A stretch of 64,000 nucleotides of DNA, taken from positions 124,001-188,000 of the forward strand of contig NZ_JAIEZV010000001.1 in the NCBI RefSeq assembly GCF_019599545.1. Direction: 5' to 3'. Source of the stretch: Halobacillus sp. Nhm2S1 (GTDB lineage Bacteria; Bacillota; Bacilli; Bacillales; Halobacillaceae). This document shows positions 26,761 through 36,173 of this stretch, one piece after another. The translations under genes were made by a program, and so were the position numbers. Every line of letters starts with the position of its first letter. The stretch's first letter is position 1. The notes beneath the pieces are model-generated. The model was not told where the DNA came from. It saw only the letters and a program-made list of their open reading frames with translations, and did no database searches.

Positions 26761-26786
26761 AATGATACTAGAAGGAGGCGATCCTT

Positions 26787-27011
26787 ATGACTACATCCAA
26801 CAATGATTTCTTCGTCATAAAAGCCCTTGAAGATGGCGTAAATGTCATCGGTTTGACCCGCGGTACGGATACGCGTTTCCACCACTCCGAAAAGCTTGAC
26901 AGTGGAGAAGTAATGATCGCTCAGTTTACCGAGCATACTTCGGCCGTTAAAGTACGTGGGAAAGCTGTCATCCAAACGAGCCACGGGGAAATGACGAACG
27001 ATGCAGAGTGA
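26787..27011 (+). CDS. mtrB: Tryptophan RNA-binding attenuation protein TRAP
   Basis: 74-residue subunit of the 11-mer ring that binds tryptophan and (G/U)AG repeats in trp leader RNA. Recognised by [40 protein letters not shown] and IQTSHGE, nearly as in B. subtilis (75 residues). AGAAGGAGGCG precedes the ATG. In B. subtilis it follows folE (mtrA) in one operon; folE is missing here and the gene has its own promoter. The trp operon is also not in its usual place at 33.95 kb. Confidence 0.97.
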   Translation: MTTSNNDFFVIKALEDGVNVIGLTRGTDTRFHHSEKLDSGEVMIAQFTEHTSAVKVRGKAVIQTSHGEMTNDAE

Positions 27012-27059
27012 CTATTCGCTCTGCGAACGTATACATAGTAAACAGTAGTAGGTCAATTA

Positions 27060-27068
27060 TGCTATAAT
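27060..27068 (+). promoter_or_regulatory. Extended -10 promoter of hepS operon
   Basis: TGCTATAAT, an extended -10, 35 bases before the hepS start. The -35 is weak. Confidence 0.45.
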
Positions 27069-27102
27069 AGGAATGGTTTAATAGTGTTCAGGAAGGGACA
27101 AG

Positions 27103-27906
27103 GTGATCAAGTTGAATTCTTCAGATAATGACATCAAACAACTCAAACGAAAAATTGCATCGAAAGTTCGCCACCCTTATTTGGTACGTTTTATCCCTGA
27201 GCCGACGATAGATGAAGACAAGCTCGTGATTCTGTCTTCAATCATGGATCACACGAATTTGTCTGCCGTGAAAAAAGAACAATACATCATTACAACAATG
27301 CTGGTCCAGATTGCCCTTGATACACATGATCTCGTTACTTTATCGGATGAAGACGATGATCGCGAAATCGTCCGCAGCCGTCAATTGACGGTCCTTGCCG
27401 GAGATTATTATAGCGGTCTATATTATTATCTGCTTTCCCAGCTAGACGACATTCCTATGATTCATACGCTTGCGGGAGCGATTAAAGAAATCAATGAATT
27501 GAAAATGGAACTTTATTATAAAGATGTGGAGTCATTCCAAGAATTTTTAGAAGGTTTGAAAAAGATCGAATCCCTTCTTATTCAAAGGGTCGCTTCATAT
27601 GTCCAAAAAACAGCCATCAACGATATGGCAGGTGAATGGTTATTAGCGAAAAAATTATTGGAAGAAAAACGCAGCTATCAGGAAGGGAATTTCTCACCAC
27701 TTATTGATGCCCTCATCAAGCGCCCGGCTCTGCTTGGAAATAGTGGACAAATATTGGTGAACATTGAGCAAATGCTTCAGTCCCATATGCACCGGTTGGA
27801 AATGACCATTACTCAGCTTCCCGTCCACTTCAACTGGCTCAAATCTTATATGCATGCGGCCATTCATCATCAATTCAACCATAGAAAGATAGCGGAAGAA
27901 GGGTGA
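27103..27906 (+). CDS. hepS: Heptaprenyl diphosphate synthase component I
   Basis: Non-catalytic partner of HepT for the C35 chain of menaquinone. The 267-residue protein shows the family stretches [26 protein letters not shown] and [13 protein letters not shown] at 27103 follows AGGAAGGG; a TTG at 27112 after AAGGTGAT is an alternative start. The stop overlaps a GTG of the menG frame. Order hepS-menG-hepT is as in B. subtilis. Confidence 0.92.
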   Translation: MIKLNSSDNDIKQLKRKIASKVRHPYLVRFIPEPTIDEDKLVILSSIMDHTNLSAVKKEQYIITTMLVQIALDTHDLVTLSDEDDDREIVRSRQLTVLAGDYYSGLYYYLLSQLDDIPMIHTLAGAIKEINELKMELYYKDVESFQEFLEGLKKIESLLIQRVASYVQKTAINDMAGEWLLAKKLLEEKRSYQEGNFSPLIDALIKRPALLGNSGQILVNIEQMLQSHMHRLEMTITQLPVHFNWLKSYMHAAIHHQFNHRKIAEEG

Positions 27907-27908
27907 AC

Positions 27909-28616
27909 ATGGAACCACAATCAAAAGAAGAACGAGTACATCACGTATTTGAAAAGATTTATGAACGATATGACAGTATGAATTCAATCATTTCCTTCCA
28001 ACAACATCGTTTATGGCGGAAAGACGTTATGAAACGAATGAATGTTAAAAAGGGTGACCATGCGCTTGATGTCTGTTGTGGGACGGGTGACTGGACGATG
28101 GCATTAGCAAATGCAGTTGGTGCAGACGGAAAAGTGATCGGTCTTGACTTCAGTGAAAATATGTTATCGGTCGGAATTAAGAAAAAACTTGCCGGTGGTG
28201 TAAAGCAAGTGGAATTCCAGCACGGGAATGCCATGAGCTTGCCCTACGAAGATCACCAGTTCGACTTTGTGACGATCGGCTTTGGTTTAAGGAATGTACC
28301 TGATTACCACCAAGTACTAAAAGAATTGCATCGGGTAGTAAAACCTGGCGGCAGAGTGGTCTGTTTAGAAACATCACAACCGACCAATCCAGTCTTCAAG
28401 AAGCTCTATTATTTTTATTTCGGGAAGGTTATGCCAGTATTTGGTAAGCTATTTGCCAAGAGTTATCAAGAATACAGCTGGCTCCACGAATCAGCGAAAG
28501 ACTTTCCTGGAAAAACGGAACTGAAAGCGATGTTTGAAGAAGTTGGATTTAAGAATGTAACAGTGAAATCCTATACGGGCGGCGTTGCAGCCATGCATAT
28601 GGGGGAAAAGCAATAA
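27909..28616 (+). CDS. menG: Demethylmenaquinone methyltransferase
   Basis: SAM-dependent last step of menaquinone synthesis (UbiE/MenG family). [15 protein letters not shown] near 50-64 is the SAM site, FGLRNVPDY the family motif, and CYEDHQ-like post motifs follow. The ATG 27909 ([14 protein letters not shown]) lines up with the B. subtilis start; length 235. It sits between hepS and hepT, the two halves of the side-chain synthase. Confidence 0.95.
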   Translation: MEPQSKEERVHHVFEKIYERYDSMNSIISFQQHRLWRKDVMKRMNVKKGDHALDVCCGTGDWTMALANAVGADGKVIGLDFSENMLSVGIKKKLAGGVKQVEFQHGNAMSLPYEDHQFDFVTIGFGLRNVPDYHQVLKELHRVVKPGGRVVCLETSQPTNPVFKKLYYFYFGKVMPVFGKLFAKSYQEYSWLHESAKDFPGKTELKAMFEEVGFKNVTVKSYTGGVAAMHMGEKQ

Positions 28617-28632
28617 CTAAGGATGAAATGCC

Positions 28633-29604
28633 ATGAAACTAGCTATGATTTACTCTTTTCTTAAAAATGACCTGGCGGTAATCGAAGAGGCTGTAAACGA
28701 TACCATTCAATCGGATAATCCGGTACTCAGAGAAGCATCCAGCCAATTGTTACAAGCAGGAGGGAAAAGGATCCGTCCTGTCTTTGTGTTGCTTGGAGGT
28801 AAATTTGGAAACTATGATATCGAACGGATGAAGGCAGTAGCTGTTTCTTTAGAGCTCATACATACCGCATCCCTTGTTCATGATGATGTCATCGACGAAG
28901 CAGAATTGAGACGCGGGGAACCTACGATCAAATCACGGTGGGATAACCGGATCGCTATGTACACAGGGGACTATATTTTTGCCAGATCTCTTGAAAACTT
29001 GTCTGTGCTTGAAAACCCTCGTGCTCACCAGATTCTTGCTGGTACAATGGTTGAATTATGTTTAGGGGAAATTGAACAAATCAGGGATAAGTATAATATT
29101 GAACAAAATCTCCGGACTTACTTACGTAGAATCAAAAGGAAAACCGCACTGCTTATTGCTGCGAGCTGCAGACTTGGGGCCATAGCCGCGAATGCTGAGC
29201 CAGCTCAGGAGCGTGCGCTCTATCAGTACGGGTACTATGTCGGAATGTCCTACCAAATCATTGATGATGTGCTTGATTTTACGGCATCTGAGAAAGAATT
29301 AGGAAAACCTGCCGGCAGTGATCTGTTTCAAGGGAATATTACTTTACCTGTACTCTTTTCTATGGAAAATCATGAGTTCAAAAGGGAGTTGGACTTAGTG
29401 TTCCAACAGAAAGAAGATTTGACAGCGGATCAACTTCAACCCTTGATTGAGAACGTCCAATCCAATGGTTCAATTGAACGCTCCCTGCAGCTGAGTGATC
29501 GTTATCTGAAAAAAGCTTATGAAGCTTTGGACAAATTACCGGCAAACCGTGCCAAACAGACACTCAAAGGAATTGCGAAGTATATTGGTAAAAGAAGGGC
29601 ATAA
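28633..29604 (+). CDS. hepT: Heptaprenyl diphosphate synthase component II
   Basis: Catalytic polyprenyl synthase subunit. First Asp-rich motif LVHDDVIDEAELRRG (about 76-90) and second QIIDDVLDFTA (about 210-220) are intact; GGKRIRP binds IPP. 323 residues (320 in B. subtilis). GGATGAAATGCC precedes the ATG; the gap to menG is 16 bases. With HepS it makes the menaquinone-7 side chain that feeds QcrABC. Confidence 0.96.
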   Translation: MKLAMIYSFLKNDLAVIEEAVNDTIQSDNPVLREASSQLLQAGGKRIRPVFVLLGGKFGNYDIERMKAVAVSLELIHTASLVHDDVIDEAELRRGEPTIKSRWDNRIAMYTGDYIFARSLENLSVLENPRAHQILAGTMVELCLGEIEQIRDKYNIEQNLRTYLRRIKRKTALLIAASCRLGAIAANAEPAQERALYQYGYYVGMSYQIIDDVLDFTASEKELGKPAGSDLFQGNITLPVLFSMENHEFKRELDLVFQQKEDLTADQLQPLIENVQSNGSIERSLQLSDRYLKKAYEALDKLPANRAKQTLKGIAKYIGKRRA

Positions 29605-29628
29605 ATCTATTGCCTTTCTTCCCTTTGT

Positions 29629-29657
29629 TTGATAGACTTTTTTATGGCACTTATTAA
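29629..29657 (+). promoter_or_regulatory. Candidate sigma-A promoter of ndk
   Basis: TTGATA, 17 bases, TATTAA. A cre-like box overlaps the -10. Confidence 0.42.
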
Positions 29658-29668
29658 AAGCGCTTTCA
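29655..29668 (+). promoter_or_regulatory. cre-like box at the ndk promoter
   Basis: TAAAAGCGCTTTCA matches 13 of 14 positions of TGWAARCGYTWNCW (A for G at position 2) and overlaps the candidate -10. Confidence 0.45.
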
Positions 29669-29695
29669 CACTATACATAAGATGAGGTGTTTGTC

Positions 29696-30142
29696 ATGGA
29701 AAAGACATTTTTGATGGTTAAGCCAGATGGTGTACAACGCAATTTGATCGGTGACATTACAGCAAGATTTGAACGCAAAGGGTTTAAACTGGCAGGGGCC
29801 AAGTTGATGGCCATTCCTACAGAACTTGCAGAGGAGCATTATGGTGAACATAAGGAAAAACCATTCTTCGGTGAGCTCGTAGACTTCATCACATCAGGTC
29901 CTGTCTTCGCTATGGTTTGGGAAGGCGAAGATGTAATCGCAACGGCTCGTACAATGATGGGAGCTACAAAGCCTGCTGAGGCTGCTCCAGGAACCATCCG
30001 TGGTGATTATGGTGTAACAGTAGGAAAAAACGTCATCCATGGCTCTGATTCGAAAGAAAGTGCTGAAAGAGAAATTGGGTTGTTCTTTAGTGAAAAAGAA
30101 CTTGTCGATTACGAAAAAGATTCACTAAGCTGGATCTACTAA
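29696..30142 (+). CDS. ndk: Nucleoside diphosphate kinase
   Basis: Transfers phosphate from ATP to nucleoside diphosphates through a His. [16 protein letters not shown] start, RTMMGATKP, and NVIHGSDS with the catalytic His near 115. 148 residues. ATG 29696 is used because GAGGTG is seven bases before it; the frame upstream (GTG 29687) overlaps that site. Single gene between hepT and a terminator. Confidence 0.97.
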   Translation: MEKTFLMVKPDGVQRNLIGDITARFERKGFKLAGAKLMAIPTELAEEHYGEHKEKPFFGELVDFITSGPVFAMVWEGEDVIATARTMMGATKPAEAAPGTIRGDYGVTVGKNVIHGSDSKESAEREIGLFFSEKELVDYEKDSLSWIY

Positions 30143-30144
30143 TG

Positions 30145-30178
30145 AAAAAAGCCACCTACCAAAGGTGGCTTTTTTTCA
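30145..30178 (+). terminator. Terminator after ndk
   Basis: Perfect 12-bp stem AAAAAAGCCACC / GGTGGCTTTTTT with a seven-base loop. Confidence 0.9.
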
Positions 30179-30224
30179 TTTTATAAACATAATAATTGCT
30201 ATCACAATACGATGGGTTGAGTAA

Positions 30225-30350
30225 GACTTAATTTCGAGATGTCTGTGTGAGTGATTCGGGGCTCGGGGGATGACTCGCTTTCCGGAGCCACCATTTCCTC
30301 TCATGGAAGTCTAGAAACGGAGTTTTCAATACCGGGAGCTTTTGTTACAT
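30225..30350 (+). repeat. Degraded intergenic repeat, copy 4
   Basis: Begins GACTTAATTTCGAGATGT and continues with GTGATTCGGGGCTCGGG and a GC-rich body (GACTCGCTTTCCGGAGCC). Related to copies at 5140 and 46406 by the TTTCGAGATGT start. Confidence 0.5.
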
Positions 30351-30424
30351 AATCGTGGTTGTTCGTTTACAACCTGACGAAGCTGGAGTACGCTTATATG
30401 GAATAAGCAGAAGGAGTTTTGGGC

Positions 30425-31225
30425 ATGAGTCACGATTACATACAATTCATAGAGAAAGTCCATCGTAAGACAGGAATCGATTTATCACAGTACAAGGAAG
30501 CACAAATGAAACGGCGGTTGACTTCGTTAAGAGAGAAACGCGGTCATCATGATTTCAATAGTTATTATGATGCTTTAGAAAACGATTCATGGTTGTTGGA
30601 GGAATTATTAGACCGTATGACCATCAATGTGTCAGAATTTTACCGGAACAGGAAGAGGTTCGAAGTACTCGAACATAAAGTCCTTCCGTATCTATTAGAT
30701 AAAAAGAAGAAGTTACGGATTTGGAGTGCCGCATGCTCGACGGGCGAAGAACCGTACACGTTGGCCATGATCCTGCAGCCCTATATCCCCCTCCATCAAG
30801 TGGAGATCCTTGCGACAGATCTCGACGTAAATGCGTTGAGGAAGGCTGAGGAAGCCTTGTACCACGAAAGATCATTGAAGGAAGTATCACCTGATATACT
30901 TAGCAAATACTTCAGAAAAGAAGGAAGCTCTTATCGAGTGATTGATGATATAAGAAAAAGTGTCACTTTCAAAAAGCACAACCTTTTATCTGATCGATAT
31001 CAAAGGGATTTTGATCTCATCGTCTGTCGTAATGTGATGATTTATTTTACAGAAGATGCGAAGAAGACCATCTATAAAAACTTCAACCATTCTCTAGTAG
31101 ATGGGGGAATCTTTTTCGTTGGAAGTACAGAGCAGATCTTTTCACCACAAAAACACGGGTTTGAAGTTTATGATTCATTTTTTTATCAAAAAGGGCAAAA
31201 ACAAGCCACAGGAAACGCTTTCTGA
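30425..31225 (+). CDS. cheR: Chemotaxis protein methyltransferase CheR
   Basis: SAM-dependent methylation of chemoreceptor glutamates. N-terminal helical domain to about residue 75 (RRLTSLREKRGHHDF), then the CheR domain: INVSEFYRN, IWSAACSTGEEPYTLA (SAM site, about 100-115), LIVCRNVMIYF. Start ATG 30425 eight bases after AAGGAG; 266 residues. Its place between ndk and aroC is the B. subtilis order. Suggests a motile organism, as does ypfA. Confidence 0.95.
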   Translation: MSHDYIQFIEKVHRKTGIDLSQYKEAQMKRRLTSLREKRGHHDFNSYYDALENDSWLLEELLDRMTINVSEFYRNRKRFEVLEHKVLPYLLDKKKKLRIWSAACSTGEEPYTLAMILQPYIPLHQVEILATDLDVNALRKAEEALYHERSLKEVSPDILSKYFRKEGSSYRVIDDIRKSVTFKKHNLLSDRYQRDFDLIVCRNVMIYFTEDAKKTIYKNFNHSLVDGGIFFVGSTEQIFSPQKHGFEVYDSFFYQKGQKQATGNAF

Positions 31226-31251
31226 TCTTATTTTATAAAAATTCCGATATT

Positions 31252-31280
31252 TTAACGACACAAACCTACATCCATATGAT
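31252..31280 (+). promoter_or_regulatory. Candidate sigma-A promoter of the aro run
   Basis: TTAACG, 17 bases, TATGAT, about 60 bases before aroC. The -35 is only a partial match. Confidence 0.38.
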
Positions 31281-31342
31281 ATAGTAGTATCTAAAATTTA
31301 GAACACCCCCTTCAAGGGGATGAATACATAGGAGGTACGTTT

Positions 31343-32512
31343 ATGCGCTACTTAACCGCTGGTGAATCACATGGAAAGCAATTGACGACAATTATCGAAG
31401 GAATCCCCTCTCATCTACCTTTATTGAGAGAGCAAATAAATGAATCACTGATCAGACGCCAAGGCGGATATGGGCGTGGGAAACGTATGCAAATCGAAAA
31501 AGACTTAGTAGAAATAACAAGCGGGGTTCGTCATGGATACACCCTTGGCTCACCCATTACTCTCGTCGTAAGCAATGATGACTTCAAACATTGGACAGAC
31601 ATTATGGGTGAAGATCCTTTACCTGAGGATACGCAAAAAATTCGTCGAACAGTGACGAAACCTCGCCCGGGTCATGCGGATTTAAATGGTGGAATGAAAT
31701 ATGGTCACCGAGATATGAGGAACGTCCTTGAACGTTCTTCAGCAAGGGAAACGGCCGCTCGTGTTGGGGCAGGTGCCGTTGCCAAAGTGCTCTTGAAAGA
31801 ACTTGGAATCGAAGTGACAGGTTACGTACGTGAAATCGCAGGCATTGTGTCAGATGTTGATGAAAACCTGACTTTACAGCAGCGAAGAGAAATTTCAGAG
31901 GCATCGCCTGTCCGTACTTTTGATGAAGAAGCAGCAGAGAAAATGATGCATGCCATCGATGAAGCGAAGAAAGAAGGAGATTCGATCGGCGGGGTGACAG
32001 AGGTATATGTAGAAGGGATGCCGCCTGGAATCGGTTCTTATGTTCAATATGATCGAAAGCTGGATGCGAAAATCGCAGGCTCTGTTATGAGTATCAACGC
32101 CTATAAAGGGGTTGAATTCGGAATCGGTTTTGAAGCGGCTCGTAGAAACGGAAGTGAAGTCCATGATGAGATTTTATGGAGCGAGGAACGAGGCTATTAC
32201 CGTCGTACGAATCGCCTTGGTGGATTTGAAGGCGGAATGACAACGGGGATGCCGATCGTCGTTAAAGGGGTCATGAAGCCAATCCCTACGTTGTACAAAC
32301 CGTTGCAAAGTGTAGATATCGAAACCAAAGAGCCGTTTAATGCAAGTATTGAACGCTCCGATTCATGCGCTGTTCCGGCAGCTTCTGTTGTGATGGAGCA
32401 CATTGTAGCTTTTGAGCTGGCTAAAGCCATTACTGATGAATTTCCAGCTGACTATTTCCCTCGCCTAAAACGTGCTGTTGATGATTACCGCAAGGAAGTA
32501 CGTGAATTTTAA
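31343..32512 (+). CDS. aroC: Chorismate synthase
   Basis: FMN-dependent last step of the shikimate pathway (called aroF in B. subtilis). [28 protein letters not shown] and [10 protein letters not shown] are signatures; 389 residues (390 in B. subtilis). TAGGAGGT precedes the ATG. First gene of aroC-aroB-aroH-hisC-tyrA-aroA; its last base is shared with the aroB start. Confidence 0.97.
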   Translation: MRYLTAGESHGKQLTTIIEGIPSHLPLLREQINESLIRRQGGYGRGKRMQIEKDLVEITSGVRHGYTLGSPITLVVSNDDFKHWTDIMGEDPLPEDTQKIRRTVTKPRPGHADLNGGMKYGHRDMRNVLERSSARETAARVGAGAVAKVLLKELGIEVTGYVREIAGIVSDVDENLTLQQRREISEASPVRTFDEEAAEKMMHAIDEAKKEGDSIGGVTEVYVEGMPPGIGSYVQYDRKLDAKIAGSVMSINAYKGVEFGIGFEAARRNGSEVHDEILWSEERGYYRRTNRLGGFEGGMTTGMPIVVKGVMKPIPTLYKPLQSVDIETKEPFNASIERSDSCAVPAASVVMEHIVAFELAKAITDEFPADYFPRLKRAVDDYRKEVREF

Positions 32513-33591
32513 TGAACTCTGTTACAGTCCAATCCAGTAGTCATGACTATGAAGTTTTGATTGGAAAAGGTCTACGACGTAATTTGGGTGAAGTGATCTC
32601 AACCGGTTACACATCTATATTAGTCATTACAGACAGTACGGTTCAGGATTATTACTTGCAAGATGTGCAAGAGAGCTTATCAGAGGCAGCTCCTGTATTT
32701 TCAGCAGTTGTCCCTGCGGGAGAGTCTTCAAAAAGCATGGGCAGGTATGAAGAACTTCTTGACCGATGTGTAGAACTGAAATTGGATCGCAAGTCCCTGA
32801 TCATCGCCCTAGGGGGAGGGATGATCGGGGATTTGGCCGGATTTGTGGCATCGACCTATTTACGTGGAATTGATTACATTCAAATGCCTACAACCATCTT
32901 AGCCCATGACAGTAGTGTAGGTGGGAAAGTCGCGATCAATCATCCTAAAGGGAAAAACTTAATTGGTTCCTTTTATCATCCAGTAAAAGTCATCTATGAC
33001 ATGGAAACGATTGAAACGCTGCCGGAGAGTGAAATCCGCTCAGGGTATGGAGAAGTAATGAAACATGCTTTTCTCAGTGATGCAAAATGGGCGCACCGCT
33101 TGTTGAAAGGGAAGCTTTCTGAACTCTCAGTTGATCAGTTAGAGAGCGATTTAATGAGAGGAATCCAAGTGAAAGCTTCGATTGTAGAGAAGGATGAAAG
33201 AGAAGCCGGGATCCGGAAATATTTAAATTTAGGTCACACCCTTGCCCACGCGATTGAAGCGGAGCTCGGTTACGGTGAAATCACCCATGGGGAAGCTGTC
33301 GCTGTAGGGCTGCTATTGATGATGAAGTTGAGTAACGACCTGAAAGGTGCCGAGCTTCCTCTACAAGACTATAAGGAGTGGCTGGAAAGAAATAATTATC
33401 CCATTTCTGTCTTAAACAGAATCCGCCCTGAACAAATGGTAGAAAAAATGAAGTTGGATAAGAAAACCGTTCGGCAGAAGATAAATTTTGTCCTTCTTCA
33501 TGAACTGAGTGATCCTTATGTTGTGGAAATCGAGGAGAACCAGCTTGTAGAACATATGTCTCTTTTAATGGATGAGGTGAGTGGAGAATGA
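32512..33591 (+). CDS. aroB: 3-dehydroquinate synthase
   Basis: Second step of the shikimate pathway. NAD-binding GGGMIGDLAGFVAST (about 100-114), zinc-ligand region GYGEVMKHAFL, LGHTLAHAIE and HGEAVAVG. 359 residues. TAATG overlap with aroC and ATGA overlap with aroH show translational coupling. Confidence 0.97.
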   Translation: MNSVTVQSSSHDYEVLIGKGLRRNLGEVISTGYTSILVITDSTVQDYYLQDVQESLSEAAPVFSAVVPAGESSKSMGRYEELLDRCVELKLDRKSLIIALGGGMIGDLAGFVASTYLRGIDYIQMPTTILAHDSSVGGKVAINHPKGKNLIGSFYHPVKVIYDMETIETLPESEIRSGYGEVMKHAFLSDAKWAHRLLKGKLSELSVDQLESDLMRGIQVKASIVEKDEREAGIRKYLNLGHTLAHAIEAELGYGEITHGEAVAVGLLLMMKLSNDLKGAELPLQDYKEWLERNNYPISVLNRIRPEQMVEKMKLDKKTVRQKINFVLLHELSDPYVVEIEENQLVEHMSLLMDEVSGE

Positions 33592-33953
33592 TGATTCGAG
33601 GAGTAAGGGGAGCGACAACGGTCGAACGAAATGAGCATGATGAAATTGTAGAACAATCCTATCAACTGCTTCGAGATGTCATAGATTCCAATCATATTGA
33701 AGCAACAGACGTTGTTTCCGTTTATTTTACAGTGACAGAGGATTTGAATGATGCTTTTCCTGCAAAGTCACTAAGAAAATTAGATGGATGGACATATGTT
33801 CCAGTCATGTGTATGCGTGAAATTCCGGTTCCTGGTAGTCTTGAGAAGTGTATAAGGGTTATGGTGACTGTACAGACAGAAATCGCACAAAAAGATATCC
33901 ATCATATCTATCATAATCACGCAAAACAATTGAGACCAGATTTAAAGAGTTGA
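33588..33953 (+). CDS. aroH: Chorismate mutase, AroH type
   Basis: Trimeric monofunctional chorismate mutase, 121 residues (127 in B. subtilis). MMIRGVRGATTVE start as in B. subtilis, then FPAKSLR, CIRVMVTVQT with active-site Arg. In B. subtilis trpEDCFBA follows; here hisC begins 13 bases after the stop. Confidence 0.96.
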   Translation: MMIRGVRGATTVERNEHDEIVEQSYQLLRDVIDSNHIEATDVVSVYFTVTEDLNDAFPAKSLRKLDGWTYVPVMCMREIPVPGSLEKCIRVMVTVQTEIAQKDIHHIYHNHAKQLRPDLKS

Positions 33954-33966
33954 GAGGAGTATCCCA

Positions 33967-35064
33967 ATGAAAGCCAAAGACATTCTAAAAAATATGAAAC
34001 CATACAAGCCAGGGAAAGGGATTGAGGAAGTAAAGAAGGAATTCGGTCTGGATCGAATCGTGAAACTTGCTTCTAATGAAAACCCATTCGGTTTTTCTCC
34101 CGTGGTAGAAAAAGAATTACCGAAGCTTATTTCAAATTTAGAAATCTACCCTGATGGATATGGTGCAGAAATTAGAAAAAAAGTCGCCCATTTCATCGGC
34201 GTAGAAGAGAACCAGTTGATTTTCGGAAATGGTTCAGATGAAGTGGTCCAGATCATTTGCCGCACATTCTTAGAACCGGGTGCTAATACCGTCATGGCGA
34301 CACCGACTTTTCCGCAATACCGCCACAATGCTTTGATTGAAGGTGCTGAAGTCAGGGAAGTCCCACTGGTCGATGGTCACCACGATTTAGAAGGCATGCT
34401 TCAAAATATCGATGAACAGACACGTGTCTTATGGATTTGTACACCAAATAATCCGACGGGTGTCCATATTGATCAGGCGACACTCCAGTCAGTCCTGGAA
34501 CGTACTCCTGATCACGTTCTAGTTGTCATTGATGAAGCGTATTACGAATATTTGGAAGCGGATGATGCTTTTGATTCTATAGAAGCATTGGATCATTATC
34601 CTAACCTGATGGTACTCCGTACTTTCTCTAAAGCGTACGGTTTAGCAGGTTTAAGAATCGGCTATGGTGTCGGCCATCCAGAGGTCATTCAAATTCTTGA
34701 ACCATCGCGTGAGCCATTCAACACTTCAACGGTTGCACAAGCGGCTGCTCTCTTAGCCTTGGATGACCAAAAATTCATTGAAGAAACCGTTCAAGAAAAC
34801 CAAAAAAATAAAAAAGCTTTGATGCAATTTTGTGAGGATCAAGGATTGAGTTATTTTGATACCCAGGCCAATTTCTTATTGATTCATTTGCCTTGCAGTG
34901 GTGATGAGATGTTTGAATACTTGTTGACCAAAGGGTTCATCGTCCGCTCAGGGGAAGCGTTAGGTTTACCGAATACCATCCGGTTGACGATTGGGAAAAA
35001 AGAAGACATGCAGGACATCCAGGAAGCAATGAAACAAAAGCTTGCTTCGGTCGGTGAACAATGA
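33967..35064 (+). CDS. hisC: Histidinol-phosphate aminotransferase
   Basis: PLP enzyme of histidine synthesis that also serves tyrosine and phenylalanine synthesis in Bacillus. LASNENPFG start, CTPNNPTGVH, VIDEAYYEY and the Schiff-base Lys in RTFSKAYGLAGLRIGYG near residue 222. 365 residues. TGAGAGGAG precedes the ATG; the stop overlaps tyrA by four bases. Confidence 0.96.
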   Translation: MKAKDILKNMKPYKPGKGIEEVKKEFGLDRIVKLASNENPFGFSPVVEKELPKLISNLEIYPDGYGAEIRKKVAHFIGVEENQLIFGNGSDEVVQIICRTFLEPGANTVMATPTFPQYRHNALIEGAEVREVPLVDGHHDLEGMLQNIDEQTRVLWICTPNNPTGVHIDQATLQSVLERTPDHVLVVIDEAYYEYLEADDAFDSIEALDHYPNLMVLRTFSKAYGLAGLRIGYGVGHPEVIQILEPSREPFNTSTVAQAAALLALDDQKFIEETVQENQKNKKALMQFCEDQGLSYFDTQANFLLIHLPCSGDEMFEYLLTKGFIVRSGEALGLPNTIRLTIGKKEDMQDIQEAMKQKLASVGEQ

Positions 35065-36161
35065 AGCAGAAAATTCTGATCGTTGGTTTAGGACTCATCG
35101 GTGGTTCCATAGCTATGAACGTCTCTAAGAAAGAGGATGTTTTTATCATCGGAATGGACGGGGATGACGAAACCCTCAACATGGCTTTGAAGCAAGGGGT
35201 CATCGATCAGGCCTCTTTTAACTTTGAAGAATCTGCTCAAGAAGCAGATATCTGCATTTTAGCCACGCCTATTACCATTACCATCGACTACATTCACAAA
35301 CTAGAGTCGATGGATTTAAAAAAATCGTTGCTAGTGTCAGATGTCTCGTCTGTGAAAAACCAAGTGCTTGAAGCGGCGAACAGACTCTCACACCCTCTTC
35401 TCTCTTTCGTAGGGGGACACCCGATGGCTGGTTCGCATAAACATGGCTATACAGCTGCCAAACCCCACCTGTTCGAGAATGCGATTTATGTTTTGACTCC
35501 GTCCGTTCATGCAGATGAAAAGGAAGCGGAAGTGATTAAGGATTTGTTATCAGAAACGAAGGCTCGTTTCGTTACTTTTACGACTCAAGAACATGATGAG
35601 ATGACCGCGGTCATCTCTCATTTTCCGCATCTGATCGCTTCTTCTCTCGTCCATCAAGCGAAAGAGTGGGAAGTTACACACCCATATATTAAACAGATGG
35701 CGGCCGGGGGATTCAAAGACATTACAAGAATCGCCTCCAGCAATCCAAAATTGTGGCAGGATATTTTCTTTCAAAATAAAAAACTCCTCATTTCCATGCT
35801 GGATGACTGGATTGGGGAGATGGAGAGGATAAGGACCTACCTTTCCGAAGGGGAGAAAGAGAAGACATACAAGTATCTATCTGATGCTAAATTGTATAGA
35901 GACGGACTTCCAACGAAAGACAAAGGCGCTATTCCTTCTTTCTATGATATCTACGTTGATATCCATGACCAACCAGGTGCGATCCGTGATGTGATAGGAA
36001 TCTTAGCAGAAGAAGCCATCAGCATTAAGAATATTCAAATCCTCGAAATTCGAGAAGGGATTACTGGTGTGCTGAGAATCAGCTTTGCTACAAGTGAAGA
36101 ACAATGGAAGAGTAAAGAAATTTTAGATCACTACCAATATGAGGTGATGATCCAACAGTAA
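35061..36161 (+). CDS. tyrA: Prephenate dehydrogenase
   Basis: NAD-dependent tyrosine branch enzyme. VGLGLIGGSIAMN (6-18), GGHPMAGSHKHG (about 118-129) with the catalytic His, and a C-terminal ACT domain (about 295-366, YVDIHDQPGAIRDVIGIL) for tyrosine feedback. 366 residues. Start ATG overlaps hisC stop (ATGA). Confidence 0.96.
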   Translation: MKQKILIVGLGLIGGSIAMNVSKKEDVFIIGMDGDDETLNMALKQGVIDQASFNFEESAQEADICILATPITITIDYIHKLESMDLKKSLLVSDVSSVKNQVLEAANRLSHPLLSFVGGHPMAGSHKHGYTAAKPHLFENAIYVLTPSVHADEKEAEVIKDLLSETKARFVTFTTQEHDEMTAVISHFPHLIASSLVHQAKEWEVTHPYIKQMAAGGFKDITRIASSNPKLWQDIFFQNKKLLISMLDDWIGEMERIRTYLSEGEKEKTYKYLSDAKLYRDGLPTKDKGAIPSFYDIYVDIHDQPGAIRDVIGILAEEAISIKNIQILEIREGITGVLRISFATSEEQWKSKEILDHYQYEVMIQQ

Positions 36162-36173
36162 AGGAGGATTCCT

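Noticed and set aside
26603-26786. TRAP binding site or anti-TRAP gene near mtrB
   Set aside because: No series of spaced GAG/TAG triplets and no small Cys-rich gene were seen.
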